From NCBI RefSeq assembly GCF_009727055.1, contig NC_052353.1:63895088-63959087 (forward strand): DNA of 64,000 bases. Reading direction: 5' to 3'. How positions within the stretch are numbered: position 1 is the stretch's first letter; every line of letters starts with the position of its first letter. The DNA comes from Benincasa hispida. Taxonomy: Eukaryota; Streptophyta; Magnoliopsida; Cucurbitales; Cucurbitaceae. The position numbers and the translations under genes are program-made. The notes under the pieces were generated by a model. It had not been told where the DNA came from. It saw nothing but the letters and a program-made list of their open reading frames with translations, and made no database searches. This document shows positions 48,000-58,620 of this stretch, piece by piece.

Positions 48000-48840
48000 T
48001 TTTTAATACATGCAGTGGAGTTGTGGTCAAATATTTTCTGTGTTAATAATGATTCCCACCTTCATTTTGGTTTGCCCACACGGGTATCATTCGAAGATCC
48101 AACTACGAGTAGGTTTCAATCTCAATGCCATTTTTTATTTCTTTTTATGAAACATATTTAGCTCAAACTTCTCTCAGTCCCAAATTTAGAAGGCGGCAAA
48201 GTCCTCATTGCTAAAAATTAAATCATGCGATTGCTTTGAAATACTTTGCAAAAGAGGTTTTAGATAAAGCTTGCATGCATACTAAATGCAAGAAATGTTT
48301 CCTAAGGTAACATCCTAAGGCTAAGTACTAAATACTTATCATAGTAAATCAAGTATTGGCTAGCACAAGTATCATCATTGAGGTCATTCGTAAAACACAT
48401 CAAAGCAAGGGAATATTTCAAGATAGTAATTATAAGCAAGGGACAAACGCAAAGAAAAGACACGCGGTCAATGAGTAACTTGTCAATTCATTCAATTCGG
48501 TTAATATATAAGGCGATTTGAAAATATAAAACATTGAATGAAAATTGACAAAGCCTACAAAAACACGTCCAACTTTAGTTTCCTCCCGCATTGTTGTTAT
48601 CATTAGGCGGGGGAGGAAAAACTTCTTCCTCAGGGAAGTGTTGCAATTGTTGAAGATGCAGCGGGATAGCAGAGCCAGTGATTAGCTAAGCAAGCACTTT
48701 TTGAATGTATTGCAAAGTGAAGTGGAATTGCTCATGTTGCTGCTGCACTTGATGCTAGATGATGTTCCTCATCAGAATTTGTTGGCGATGAACTTGCAGA
48801 GTTTTTTGTTGAACAAACTCTTGGAGCATTTTAAGAAAAT
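48000..48840 (-). repeat. Second copy of Athila-like 3' internal DNA
   Basis: This aligns with 15859-16690, including CGATTGCTTTGAAAT and GGTAACATCCTA words. It abuts an LTR whose outer part is missing, so this is an internal-LTR-internal junction of two Athila copies, later deleted. Coding-like sequence near 48700-48830 corresponds to the 16531-16713 block. Confidence 0.75.
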
Positions 48841-49900
48841 TCCTTCTTAAAACATTCTTAGAATTGTGTTAACAATGTTACCTCAAAATTTTCGCTAAAA
48901 CTCTTCGTTTGATCTTGAGCTTTAAATCTTCCCCAGTAGCCCTAGACCGTGAAGCTGCCTGCTTGCTCAACACTTTCTAGGTTTAGCTTCCAAAATATGT
49001 AACTCAAACCCCAGACCTTATCTTGAAAATTTTCCTTCTACAGACTTACTCATATTACCTTAAATTTTCAGCTTGAAATTCCATGTGTTTTGGCTTGGAT
49101 CTTGATTTCTTGGTCGATGGCCCGGATTCGCCCAAAAACAGAATCCATCATTACTTCCTTCATTTTCCAGCCTTCTTCCAACAAAACTTCCTTTCAATGG
49201 CTCAGCTTTAGAAACTAGACTTAAAGAGCTTTCCAACGGTACCAAGTTTGTATGATTTGCTCGAAGGGATCGTCCAAAACGAGCTCTTGAAGTTCTCTTC
49301 CTTTTTTATACTACCGTCCAGCCCTTATGCATGAAATATCCTTAAGCCACCTCACCCACTAGTGGAGATTAAGGGCCCAAATTAAGCCATCTGTCTAGAT
49401 AACTAAAAGAAAAGCTTAAAGCTAAACGTTTCGAGTAAATTCGATCCTCGATGGAAAAGGGTCATTACTCGATAGAAAATTCGGTGGTTCTTTGCTGAAT
49501 ACTCAATGGAAGAAACTCGATGCTCGACGGGAAACTCGGTGCTGGGAGCTCTCTTGACGCACTCCTTACTCGATGCACGACCCTTCCTCGCTTACCCTTG
49601 ATGCTCAACCCCTTCCTCGATCACTTATACTTGGCGCTCGACAGCATTTACTCGATGCCTGCCTTATGCTTACTCAACGCTCGGCCACCACTCATCACGA
49701 CTAACACTTAGCCAGAATTTCTTTTTGCAAGGCTAGCTCAATAGTATCCGAGAGCCAAGTTTCTCATACTTAAACGTTTTCCTTCTTCAAACTTATCCTT
49801 TACCTCAAAACGCACAAATCCAATCTAACTTAAATATTTAACCTACTAATTTCCTTAACTTAAACAACAAACATAATTAAAAAAGGAAAAGTAAGGTGCG
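48841..49900. repeat. Unclassified insertion with CTCGATGCTCGA-type words
   Basis: About 1.06 kb separates two Athila pieces. Bases 49430-49690 contain many CTCGATG, TCGAC and ACTCGATGC words in both orientations. No coding motif is seen in the flanking parts. It could be a solo LTR of another element; no TG..CA ends or target duplication could be fixed. Confidence 0.45.
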
Positions 49901-50529
49901 GGTTTTATAAATAAAGTTTTCTTACAAATGTGTTGGTCATGCCAACGCTTAGTTCTTTGTTTATAAATTTTTGCATTCTCATAGGCCTAAAGCTTCCATT
50001 CATTAAGATCATTTAATTGTAATTTGCTCGCCTTGCCAACAGCTTGTAGGCCAAGTTTTAGTTTCTTTGTTGTTCAATGAGCTTTGTGCTTCAACTCCAA
50101 GGGTAGATGGCATGTCTTACCAAATACCAATGCATATGGAGATATCCCAAGAGGTGTCTGATATGTGGTGCGATAGGCCCATAAAGCTTCGTCGAGTTTC
50201 ATCACCCAATCTTTTCCAGTAGTGTTTACCACCTTCTCCAAGATGGACTTGATCTGTGGCAATCTTGTGGTGAACATTGTATTTAATTAACAACTTGCTA
50301 ATGATGCGATTAATGACATGTGTACCTTCGTCATTTATGATCCCCCTTGGGGTGCCAAACCGCATGAAAATGTGCTTATGAAGGAACTTAGATACTATTA
50401 TTGCATCATTCTTAGCACAAGAAATAGCCTCAAGCTATTTAGATACATAGTCAACAGCTATCAAGATGTAGTTGTGGTCGCATGATGGAGGAAACGGGTC
50501 CATGAAATCTATGCCCCAAAGTGACATAT
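49901..50529 (-). pseudogene. Athila-like integrase fragment, second copy
   Basis: The minus strand shows FGTPRGIINDEGTHVINRII, then [20 protein letters not shown] with [20 protein letters not shown], and the C-terminal LQLNDLNEWKL and [10 protein letters not shown] segments down to about 49910. It is less broken than the 39.7-40.7 kb copy and shows the part lost there. Frameshifts remain. Confidence 0.8.
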
Positions 50530-50685
50530 TTCATACTTTTTCAAGGATTGTTAGTTTTGTAATCTCATGATCGCCAAGTATAATTATTCACGTTAATTCT
50601 TTGTCAAGTTGATGGATTTTTCTTTGATTTTTCTTAATTGTTCACAATAAAAGAGTAGAATAACTTATATTTCTACAAGTTATCA
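50530..50685 (-). repeat. Athila-like LTR fragment (start of LTR)
   Basis: It matches 15301-15455 and keeps the intact terminus: on the minus strand TGATAACTTGTAGAAATATAAGTT. The inner side is cut where integrase sequence begins. Confidence 0.8.
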
Positions 50686-51260
50686 CACCCCAAACTTAAA
50701 ACAATGCTTGTCCTCAAGCATATACTTAAAGTCTCAATATATCTCAACCTACTCCGATGTATCGGCTAGACCTCTCAAAGCGCTTCCTAATTCAAGTTTA
50801 TTAGATTCGTGTTTCTCATTAGCTTTATTTTCCTACCTATGGAAATATTTCTAGACCTCAGATGTGGCAAGCTTATTCTTCAATAAATCATTTACTCATT
50901 TCCAAGGCTATCTAATATTTCGTTTTCAGAAATAAGTTTTATGGTTCAAAGTTAACAAAAAGTTTCTCTTTGATTTTTCTTTATTCCAGCTTAGTTATGT
51001 GCCAATCTAGACATCTCACCTTCATTTTGGTTTAACTACGAGAAAGGCACCATTCTCATAATCAACTCATGCCTTAGCAAGTTTTTCTTTTTAATACCTC
51101 TCCTACCCCCAAATTTAGAAGGCAGCAAGGTTTTTATTGCTAAAAATCGAATTATGCTATTGCTTTGAAGATTTTTAATTGCAAGAATTTTTTCCTAAAG
51201 TCTAAGGCAAAGTACTAAATACTTATCGTAATAAGTATAATAACCTAGGACTATAATAAC
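50686..51260 (-). repeat. Athila-like polypurine tract and 3' internal DNA, third copy
   Basis: It begins with CACCCCAAACTTAAAACAAT (the polypurine tract in reverse) and follows 15456-16180 with internal deletions. It ends about 280 bp from the stop codon of the clathrin-assembly gene and so marks the edge of the retroelement nest. Confidence 0.75.
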
Positions 51261-51543
51261 TAAATCCATATCTCAAATGTCCCCTAAGTGAGTTAAAATT
51301 TTAAAATGGTTTCTTAAACATTTTTTAGCTTTAGTTAAAAAAATGTAAAAGAGGCACTTTAGGAGACAAGCCCTTGAAAAAACTTTCTTATTCTTTCCTG
51401 GAGTATTCATTTATCTCTATATGTTTTGCATTATCCAAGGTAGATTTTCGTATGAATTGAATAAAGTCTGCGAAGCTATTTACAAACAAATATAACCCTG
51501 TTAAATTTACATCCCAATTTCCCATATTTTTCTTCTCCAAAAT
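51261..51543 (-). other. Probable 3' UTR of the ANTH gene
   Basis: AT-rich sequence between the retroelement debris and the stop codon. No retroelement similarity is seen and a 3' UTR is the simplest reading. Confidence 0.45.
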
Positions 51544-53337
51544 TCACACTAAATGCTTCGCTATAATCTTGTTTTGCTGCTCTTTCCATAATTTCTGCTG
51601 TTGCATCAAACTTTCTTGATCAAAATTTGGATCATTTCCATTCAAATTTCTACTCCACGGCCCTGCAAATGGATCGTTTTCAACCCCCAAATCATCAAAC
51701 CCAAACCCACGTCCGTTTTGAACCGTCCCCCAAGCTTCAAACATTGAAGAATTTTGATTCTTTGAGCTCAATGTTGCTGTTTCTGCTCTGAAAGTCGGGG
51801 CTACACTCACTGTTTCCTTCGAATTCTGAGCTCGAAATGTTGGAGCGATTTCCCTCTCTGCTTTGAACGTTGGCGGAACTGCCAATAAATCGTCTGAGTC
51901 TTGAAGAAATGGGTTGTTGTAATGGTGCTGCGGCGAAAAGGGTTTAGCAAACAGATCGTCGCCGATGGATGGAGAGAAAAAATCCGGCCATTCTTGCGGC
52001 GAACCCGTCGCGGACTCCGCCAGAACGAGCTCCCAGTCCCCAAATCTCACACTCGGAGTAGCCCCGAATTGGGGTTCTTGAAAAGGCGTTCCATTCTCTT
52101 CAAAGAATGCGAAATTCGGAGACAGATTCGATTCATTAGCGAAATCTCCCAACCGGGATTGCTTCTCCGATTGATAATCGGAATACCCTTCACCGTCTTG
52201 CTCGACGGAATTAGCAGGGCTGGTCCAACTTCCAGTAGCGCTCATGATATCCCCCACAGAGTTCAAATCCGACCCTCTCTCGGAATTTTTATCCGACGAT
52301 TCGGATTGTTCGAGATCGTCAGTGAGTTTCGTCGTCGGTCCGGGGAGAATCGCCTGCGGTGGCGGCGACCGGCTGCCATGACAGGGGAACGAAGCTTGAT
52401 CTTTCAAAAATTCCTGCAATGTCTCAATCAACTCATCGGAAGGCTGTTGAACACTCGGATATTCAGAAGTTCTTCCAACCCCAATACTCTTACACAAATC
52501 GTAAAACGAACCCAATTCCTCAAATTGCTTCGTCGCTTTAACACAAGCTTGAAACGCATTAACACACGATTGGTACTGTAAATGGAAGAAGCTATCTAAA
52601 AGAAGCGCAAGCCCATCGGTGATATCCCTGTATAAATCAAAGCTCTCTTGAACAACAGCGTGAAGAGAATGTTGAACCAATCGATTCCCCTTCGCCGGAC
52701 CGGTGGGTCTGGTAGCAATTGCTCTGTCCAACAATTTCTGCCAGTAAGTAATCCGATCAATCAACATCGCCGGTTTCATATCACGAATCGGCTCGTTAAT
52801 CCGTCGGGTAGTTCCATGGTAACTCTCTATTTTCCGTTGAGTGAATCGTTTCTGAAGCTTCCCAGTTAAGAAACAATCCAATCGTTCATCAAGATAAAGA
52901 GCAAAAGTTCGAACAAAAGCAGTGTAATCCCAAGGGCTTGAATTGGAATCGTCTCGGAAATTCGAGAGATTGAGGATTTTGGCGCCGCGTTTCATAGCGT
53001 GGAGAACTTCTCTAGGGAAATAAGGATCGCCGTCTTGGAAGATCTTGAGGACGAGATTGAGGGATTTCAAAGCGACGATCCAATTACGGGTCTTGGTGAT
53101 GCGTTTGGCTATGGAGTGAGCGCAGGCGGCGGCGTTGGATTTGTTGGCGGAGATTAGTTGAAGGATTTCAGAGACGTAGCGGTGGTCGAGAGGGCCGTCG
53201 TCGTGAGTGGTGGCTTTGAGGACGGCGACTTCTAAGGAGGTGGCATTGGGGCCGCCGGCGGAGGAGGAGACTTTGGCTAAACCAATGCTGGTTTGGTCTT
53301 TCACGGCGTAGAGGGCCTTCCGGAGTTTGCTGGGCAT
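51544..53337 (-). CDS. ANTH-domain clathrin assembly protein, 597 aa, intronless
   Basis: Residues ~30-310 form an ANTH domain (AP180/CALM type), which binds PtdIns(4,5)P2 at the plasma membrane and recruits clathrin. The lipid-binding motif appears as KATTHDDGPLDHRY (41-54). HAMKRGAKILNLSNFRDD and SPWDYTAFVRTFALYLDERL are typical of the plant family. The tail after ~330 is disordered and Ser/Asp-rich, with adaptor and EH-type binding motifs: NNPFLQD (NPF), ENDPFAGPW (DPF), and a THR/AP-TFRAE-like segment repeated three times (VPPTFKAE, APTFRAQ, APTFRAE). Length and absence of introns fit the Arabidopsis At1g03050/At4g02650 (PICALM5-type) group, known from pollen tubes, though orthology is not proven. 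The ATG at 53337 has a good context (CCGCCATGCCC). It is intact. ORFs on the other strand here are shadows. Confidence 0.95.
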   Translation of the reverse strand: MPSKLRKALYAVKDQTSIGLAKVSSSAGGPNATSLEVAVLKATTHDDGPLDHRYVSEILQLISANKSNAAACAHSIAKRITKTRNWIVALKSLNLVLKIFQDGDPYFPREVLHAMKRGAKILNLSNFRDDSNSSPWDYTAFVRTFALYLDERLDCFLTGKLQKRFTQRKIESYHGTTRRINEPIRDMKPAMLIDRITYWQKLLDRAIATRPTGPAKGNRLVQHSLHAVVQESFDLYRDITDGLALLLDSFFHLQYQSCVNAFQACVKATKQFEELGSFYDLCKSIGVGRTSEYPSVQQPSDELIETLQEFLKDQASFPCHGSRSPPPQAILPGPTTKLTDDLEQSESSDKNSERGSDLNSVGDIMSATGSWTSPANSVEQDGEGYSDYQSEKQSRLGDFANESNLSPNFAFFEENGTPFQEPQFGATPSVRFGDWELVLAESATGSPQEWPDFFSPSIGDDLFAKPFSPQHHYNNPFLQDSDDLLAVPPTFKAEREIAPTFRAQNSKETVSVAPTFRAETATLSSKNQNSSMFEAWGTVQNGRGFGFDDLGVENDPFAGPWSRNLNGNDPNFDQESLMQQQKLWKEQQNKIIAKHLV

Positions 53338-54240
53338 GGCGGATTATGGCGGGAATTGGGGATTTTCCGATGAAAGAAATTATTCAATCAAGCCGCCACA
53401 AGGGGTTGATAATTTTGTATGGTCGAATTGAATGTGTGATTTTATGCAAGATAAATTGTGTATGAATTTTGAATCTACATCTAATAATTATTAGGAATAG
53501 CTAAATTGTGGCGGTCTTGTTAAATAATAGGTCAGAAAAATTAGGAGAGAGCTTTTGTGGAGGTGAGAAAAGTTCGGAAATTAGAGGTGGATTGAGTTGG
53601 ATCAAAGAGGAATCAAAGGAAAAAGGCGTTTGAATAGGACTAGATTGAACTATCTTATCTATGGTTTAAAAAGTTTAACAATGCCTATAAGTTTTGGATT
53701 TTGATTTTATTAAGATTATATTATTATTCTTTCTTACTTTAATATTCACTCGATTTCTTGATTAATCGATGGAGAGGTTAGAGTTTCGAATATTTCAACT
53801 TCAAATTTTAAATTTTATACAAAGGTGTTATATTCATTATGTCAAACTAGATGTACTATTAAAAAATTAATATAATGTATTCTTATGTTACGTCATTATT
53901 TGTCGACTACTTTTATTCTTTCTGAAAATAAAGATTTTAATTTAAATTTTTTTATGTACATTAAAAATAAAATTTAAACTTCTAAGAGGTCAAGGATGGA
54001 ATTGACAATTTTTTGAAGCATTTAGGGGTCATTTGGTTGGAGGGAAAAGAAGGTGGGAATGGGAATAGACTTACATAAAACCCATATTTGGTTGGTGGGT
54101 TTTGTTCATTTTCCTTGGAAAAGATAATTCCTAGGTTTTTTTTCCCACTCAAAAGAAGTAATTGAATGCCCATTGAAAAGTGTGGGTTTTCTTTTCTTCT
54201 TCCTCTTCCTATCACGAAATTTCTTCCCTCCAGCCGTGAA
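53338..54240. promoter_or_regulatory. Upstream region of the ANTH gene
   Basis: About 0.9 kb of AT-rich DNA separates the ATG from the tandem array. A GGGGTCATTTGGTTGG at about 54026 is the kind of end seen on plant MITEs. A 77-codon ORF (53982-54215) has no support. No clear TATA box could be chosen. Confidence 0.4.
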
Positions 54241-54855
54241 TATTTAGACGATCATTGGGAAAAAGGTAAACGATAGGACAAACGTCTACACGATAGATGT
54301 AAGCGTATAGACGATGGGGTAGAAGATTGCACAATTAGGTTGAGCGTGTAGAAAGGTAAAGGCTAAACGATCGTTGGAAAAAGGCTAGACGATCGTTGTC
54401 AAATATCTAGAAGATCGTTGGGGAAAAGGTAAACGATAGGACAAGCGTCTACACGATAGAGGTAAGCGTGTAGACGATGGGGTAGGAGACTGTACGATTG
54501 GGTTGAGCGTGTAGGCGACAGAAAAGTGAAGGCTAAACGATCGTTGGGAAAAGGGCTAGACGATCGTTGTCAAATATCTAGACGATCGTTGGAAAAAGGT
54601 AAACGATAGGACAAGCGTCTACACAATAGAGGTAAGCGTGTAGACGATGGGGTAGGAGACTGTACGATTGGGTTGAGCGTGTAGGCGACAGAAAAGTGAA
54701 GGCTAAACGATCGTTGGGAAAAGGCTAGACGATCGTTGTCAAATATCTAGACGATCGTTGGAAAAAAGGTAAACAATAGGACAAGCGTCTACACAATAGA
54801 GGTAAGCGTGTAGACGATGGGGTAGGAGATTACACGATTGAGTTGAGCGTGTAGG
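54241..54855. repeat. Tandem array, ~163-170-bp units rich in ACGATCGTT
   Basis: Equivalent points (GGTAAACGATAGGACAAGCG or close) fall at 54265, 54428, 54598 and 54768, giving units of 163, 170 and 170 bp and about 3.6 copies. Each unit contains CTAAACGATCGTTGG, CTAGACGATCGTTG, GTCTACACGATAGA and GCGTGTAGACGATGGGG. The same word set occurs in the copia LTR and leader at 18-23 and 33 kb. Confidence 0.9.
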
Positions 54856-54860
54856 CAACA

Positions 54861-55035
54861 GAAAGTACATGATAGGATGTAGACGATCGAGTTGGAAGTG
54901 TACACGATGGAGAGTACACGATAGGATGTAGACGATCAGGTTGGAAGTGTACACGATGGAGAGTACCTGATAGGATGTAGACGATAGAGGAAATTTGCTA
55001 TACGATAGGTAGAGAGCATAAACGATAGAGAGAAT
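54861..55035. repeat. Tandem ~49-bp units next to the larger array
   Basis: GATGTAGACGATC/A recurs at 54876, 54925 and 54974 with AGTACACGATAGGATGTAGA and GGAAGTGTACACGATGGAG. These are three units of 49 bp made of the same words as the longer array, then a degenerate tail to about 55035. Confidence 0.85.
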
Positions 55036-55178
55036 TGATTAAGACAAAATAACATAGTCAATGCCCAGAGGTCGTTTGGATTTAGTAATTCATCCGCAAC
55101 AAATGTAAAATTAATATGAAATGTAATATGATTGCATTTGGACTATTACTAAATTATTTTGTAACATATTTCTTGCAG

Positions 55179-55347
55179 GAGCCGTTTGGATTTTTTTTTT
55201 TTAATTCCCACATACTATTCCCACACATACTATTTCCAGACATTGTTTTCCCATGCACAACCAAGCATAGTAATTTTATTTCCAGAAATATAATTTCAGA
55301 CATCCTTAATTCTTGGGTATTGAGAAAACCCCAATCCAAACGGCCTC
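55179..55347. mobile_element. MITE-like element with 14-15-bp terminal inverted repeats
   Basis: GAGCCGTTTGGATTT (left) pairs with CAATCCAAACGGCCTC (right). The interior is 140 bp with no coding. GCCGTTTGG ends are common among plant MITEs. A GGTCGTTTGGATTTAG at 55067 may be the end of a second, partial copy. No clean target duplication is seen. Confidence 0.6.
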
Positions 55348-56379
55348 TTAGGATCCTTGTTTCGAGCCCTAGATTTTTTTTTCCTCGAATTTGGAGATGG
55401 AAACATTTAAAAAAATATATTTTTTATCTAAAAAGTTTAGACAATATGGGTATAACACGAGGATTAGAGTATGCATGGTTTTTTAGCCTTCTCACTTGTA
55501 ATGTGAGAGACCAAAAGGGAAAAATATTATATTCTAAAAGGGAGAGAGAAAAAAAAGTATTAGTAATTAGTATCCTCTTTAATATGCTATTTTTTGTCGT
55601 CTTAAAAAAGAGATGTCAAAAGTTATATACTAAAGAAAAAGGGCAAAAAAATAAAAATAAAAGCCAAAAAAAAGGGTGAAAATTTTGTATGGAACCATCG
55701 AAATCTTTATTCTTCAAAAATGGGAGTGGGAGGTGAATAATTTAAGGCAAAAGACTATGAACGATTTTTTTAAAGGCAAAATAAACTTTTGGTCTCTTTG
55801 ACTTTCTAAATTAACATTTTATTCTCTAAATTTTAAAATTTTTAATACATTTTTTTTAAGGAGGTCACATTTTTCAAGAAAAAAATATTATAGATCATGA
55901 ATAATTAAACTATCTAAAACTATCTCTTAAATTTTGGAGCTAAATTATTCATTTTGAAGTTTGAGGATTTAAATATGTGTCGGAGTATGATGGACACACT
56001 ATATCACTACGTATCAAATGACATGTAAGTGTCAAGCACACGACCCAACATGACTAGTTAACTCATCTTATGTCCATTTGAGGATAACCAAACATCAACC
56101 CCTTATATCCGATTGAAACACAAAAAAGAAGTAAAAATTGGAACTTTAAAAGAGGATGTCGAAGTATGTATTATGGCTATGGTTACTAATCTAATTTATA
56201 ATTATGAACTAAGTACCTAATCTTTCAAAATTTTCAATTTTACCCATCAATTCTGAAACATTTTCAATTAGTTCCTTTGTTACTTAAAAAAAAAGCGATA
56301 AAGAAAATATTAGAGGGATTTTCAAAAATAGAAAAATAAAGGAAACTATTTATACAAAATAGCAAAAGTTAATCTTCTT

Positions 56380-56600
56380 TGATGGAAACTGATAGAAGTC
56401 TGTCTGTGTCTATCAAACTGATACAAGTTTATCATTGATATTATCAGTGATAGAAACTGATACTAGTCTATCACTAATAAATGTTGATAGAAATTTATCA
56501 GTGATAGAAACTAATAAAAATCTATTATTAATACTAAAGTGATAAAAATTGATACAAGTCTATCACTTATATACGTTGATAAAATTTTATCATTTTTTTT
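56380..56600. repeat. GATAGA/TATCAGTGATAGA minisatellite
   Basis: Words such as TATCAGTGATAGAAACTGAT and ACAAGTCTATCAC repeat irregularly about every 30-40 bp, many of them self-complementary. This type of repeat occurs in cucurbit non-coding DNA as far as I recall. Confidence 0.75.
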
Positions 56601-57907
56601 TTCTAATTCTATGAATAGTTTGACGTTTTTTCTATTTGTGACAATTTCTCAAAGCATTAATTATTTAATTATTGCTTTATTAATCAGTTTGAGTATATAT
56701 AAATCTGACGTTATTTGACACGTGAAATCAATTCATTCGTCTTGAATTTAATTCATGTATTTTTTTAAAAAAAAAATCCTCTCTTTATTTCCAATAGCAT
56801 GCAAATATGTCTAAATATATTAAGAAAATAATTATATTTCATGGCAAAACTTTTGTAAGATTAAAATTAAAAAAGATAATGATACTAAAGTATTGTCACA
56901 TGGTGATGAATGAAGGAGGCAACAAGAATCTTTGTGCTTCCTCCATTTCTGACTCTTCTGTTTGTGGGAGACCTACCATCACTATCACAGTTGTACCCAT
57001 ACCTTTTCACCTTCTTCATTTCTTTATTAATCTTCCATCTTTAACCATTTTTTTCCAAACATTTATCATTATTACAACCATTTCTTACAACTTTCACACT
57101 TTCCAATACACTTTCTACAATATCAATTTCTTCCTAATCTTTCTTAATCTTTATACCACAAAATTTCTATTTCTGTAGTAATACTATTAAATTTATAGTG
57201 TTTTGTCGTATTACCATATTCTCTTTGTTTATGCTATAAGTTTATCTTCATACATATTTATAGATTTCATATTGATGTAAGTGAATTTCTATCTTATTTT
57301 TAAAACTGTGTTGATGTTGATGTTCATATTATTGTAGTATAGAAAATCTTTCCATCTTTACACGTTTTCAATACTATTTCATTTTGGTGCATCGAAATTG
57401 TTTGATAAATTTAGATGGAAACAATTATAACAACTATGGTTTAGACTGGTATTTAATTAATAAAGAGTTTAGAATGAATAGGTTTAGTTCATTATGACAA
57501 TTACATCGATATCTTACTATTTCTTTCTTTTCTTTCTTTTTTTAGAACCAAATGTAGTAAGAAACACTGTGTAAGGAACTTTGAGGCCTCACTTCGATGT
57601 TTTTTTTTTTTTTTTTTACCTCTTCGTCTTCCTTGGAAGACAAGCATTTTTTTTTTTTTTTGTTGAATTATATTTGGAAGTAGGTTTCCTCCATTATTAG
57701 AGAGGATCTCTCATGTATTTAATTATTTGTGTTAATATATTATCTTTTCGACAAAATGAAGTAATATTGGTGAACAGTCGAGATGTGTGCAAAATAGTTT
57801 GACCCAAGAAGTTGGAGTGAGGAAAGCTCTTAACTTTACTTCATTGTTTGGTGGAAAGAATTTGCGAATCTCACGACTATCAATCTTATATCTTATTAAC
57901 TCCTTGA

Positions 57908-58620
57908 GAGTGTGTTTGGCTCACCAACAATAGTTGAGTTGATATAATATACCAACTCAATGTTTGGTCACTAATTTTAAATGTTGATGGAGTTAAGTTG
58001 GTATATTTTACCAACTCACCACAAATCTCCCTTCTTCCAATGTTTTCAATCCCTCCACCCATCCGCCATTGTCGGTGACTATCATTGCCACACTCTGGAA
58101 GCCAACTCTGGGCTCTGACAACCACCTCCGATAACAACTCCCGCAATTAACTCTGACAACCAATTTTGGACTCTGACGACCACCTTCGCTCAACCAACTG
58201 AGATAGTCAATTTTTAGCTCCGGCAACCACCTTCGACAATAAACTCCGATAACCAACTCCAAAAACCACCTTCATAAGCTCTGAGAACATCTCAAACTAC
58301 AAACTCCAACGAAAATCACCTTCAATGACTACCTTCGAGCGAGCAACTCTGATGACCAACTATAGGCTTCGACAGCCACCTATGACGAAAAAAACTCTGG
58401 CGAAAATCATCTTCTATGATTAACTTCGACGACCACGTTCACGCGACCAACTTTGGGTTCCAAAAACCACCTCCGACGAAATACTCCGGCTACCAACTTC
58501 AATATCATCTCCATGCAACCAACTTCGTGCTTCAACAATCACCTTCAACTATAAACTCCAGTGAAAATCATCTTTAATAATCAACTTCGACAACTACTTT
58601 CGACTATTATAAGACCAAAT
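57908..58620. repeat. MITE-like end and degenerate CCAACT/CCACC repeat
   Basis: It starts GTGTTTGGCTCACCAACAAT with a TTGAGTTGATATAATATACC inverted motif, which looks like a MITE terminus. From 58040 to 58620 it is a degenerate array of CTCCG(A/G)CAACCACCTTCGA-like words. GAAAATCA(C/T)CTT(C/T) recurs at about 58312, 58399 and 58563. Confidence 0.55.

Noticed and set aside
51901..52581. 226-codon plus-strand ORF
   Set aside because: It lies antisense inside the ANTH gene, whose minus-strand frame has clear domain content. Shadow ORF.
54241..55035. CRISPR-like array
   Set aside because: The repeated words are not identical, the spacers repeat as well, and the DNA is plant nuclear. It is a tandem repeat, not a CRISPR.
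55116..55679. 187-codon plus-strand ORF
   Set aside because: It runs through a MITE-like element and A/T-rich low-complexity DNA, with no protein features.
56441..56510. tetO-like sequence TATCAGTGATAGA
   Set aside because: It resembles the TetR operator core, but it is one of many variants in a plant minisatellite and has no vector sequence around it.
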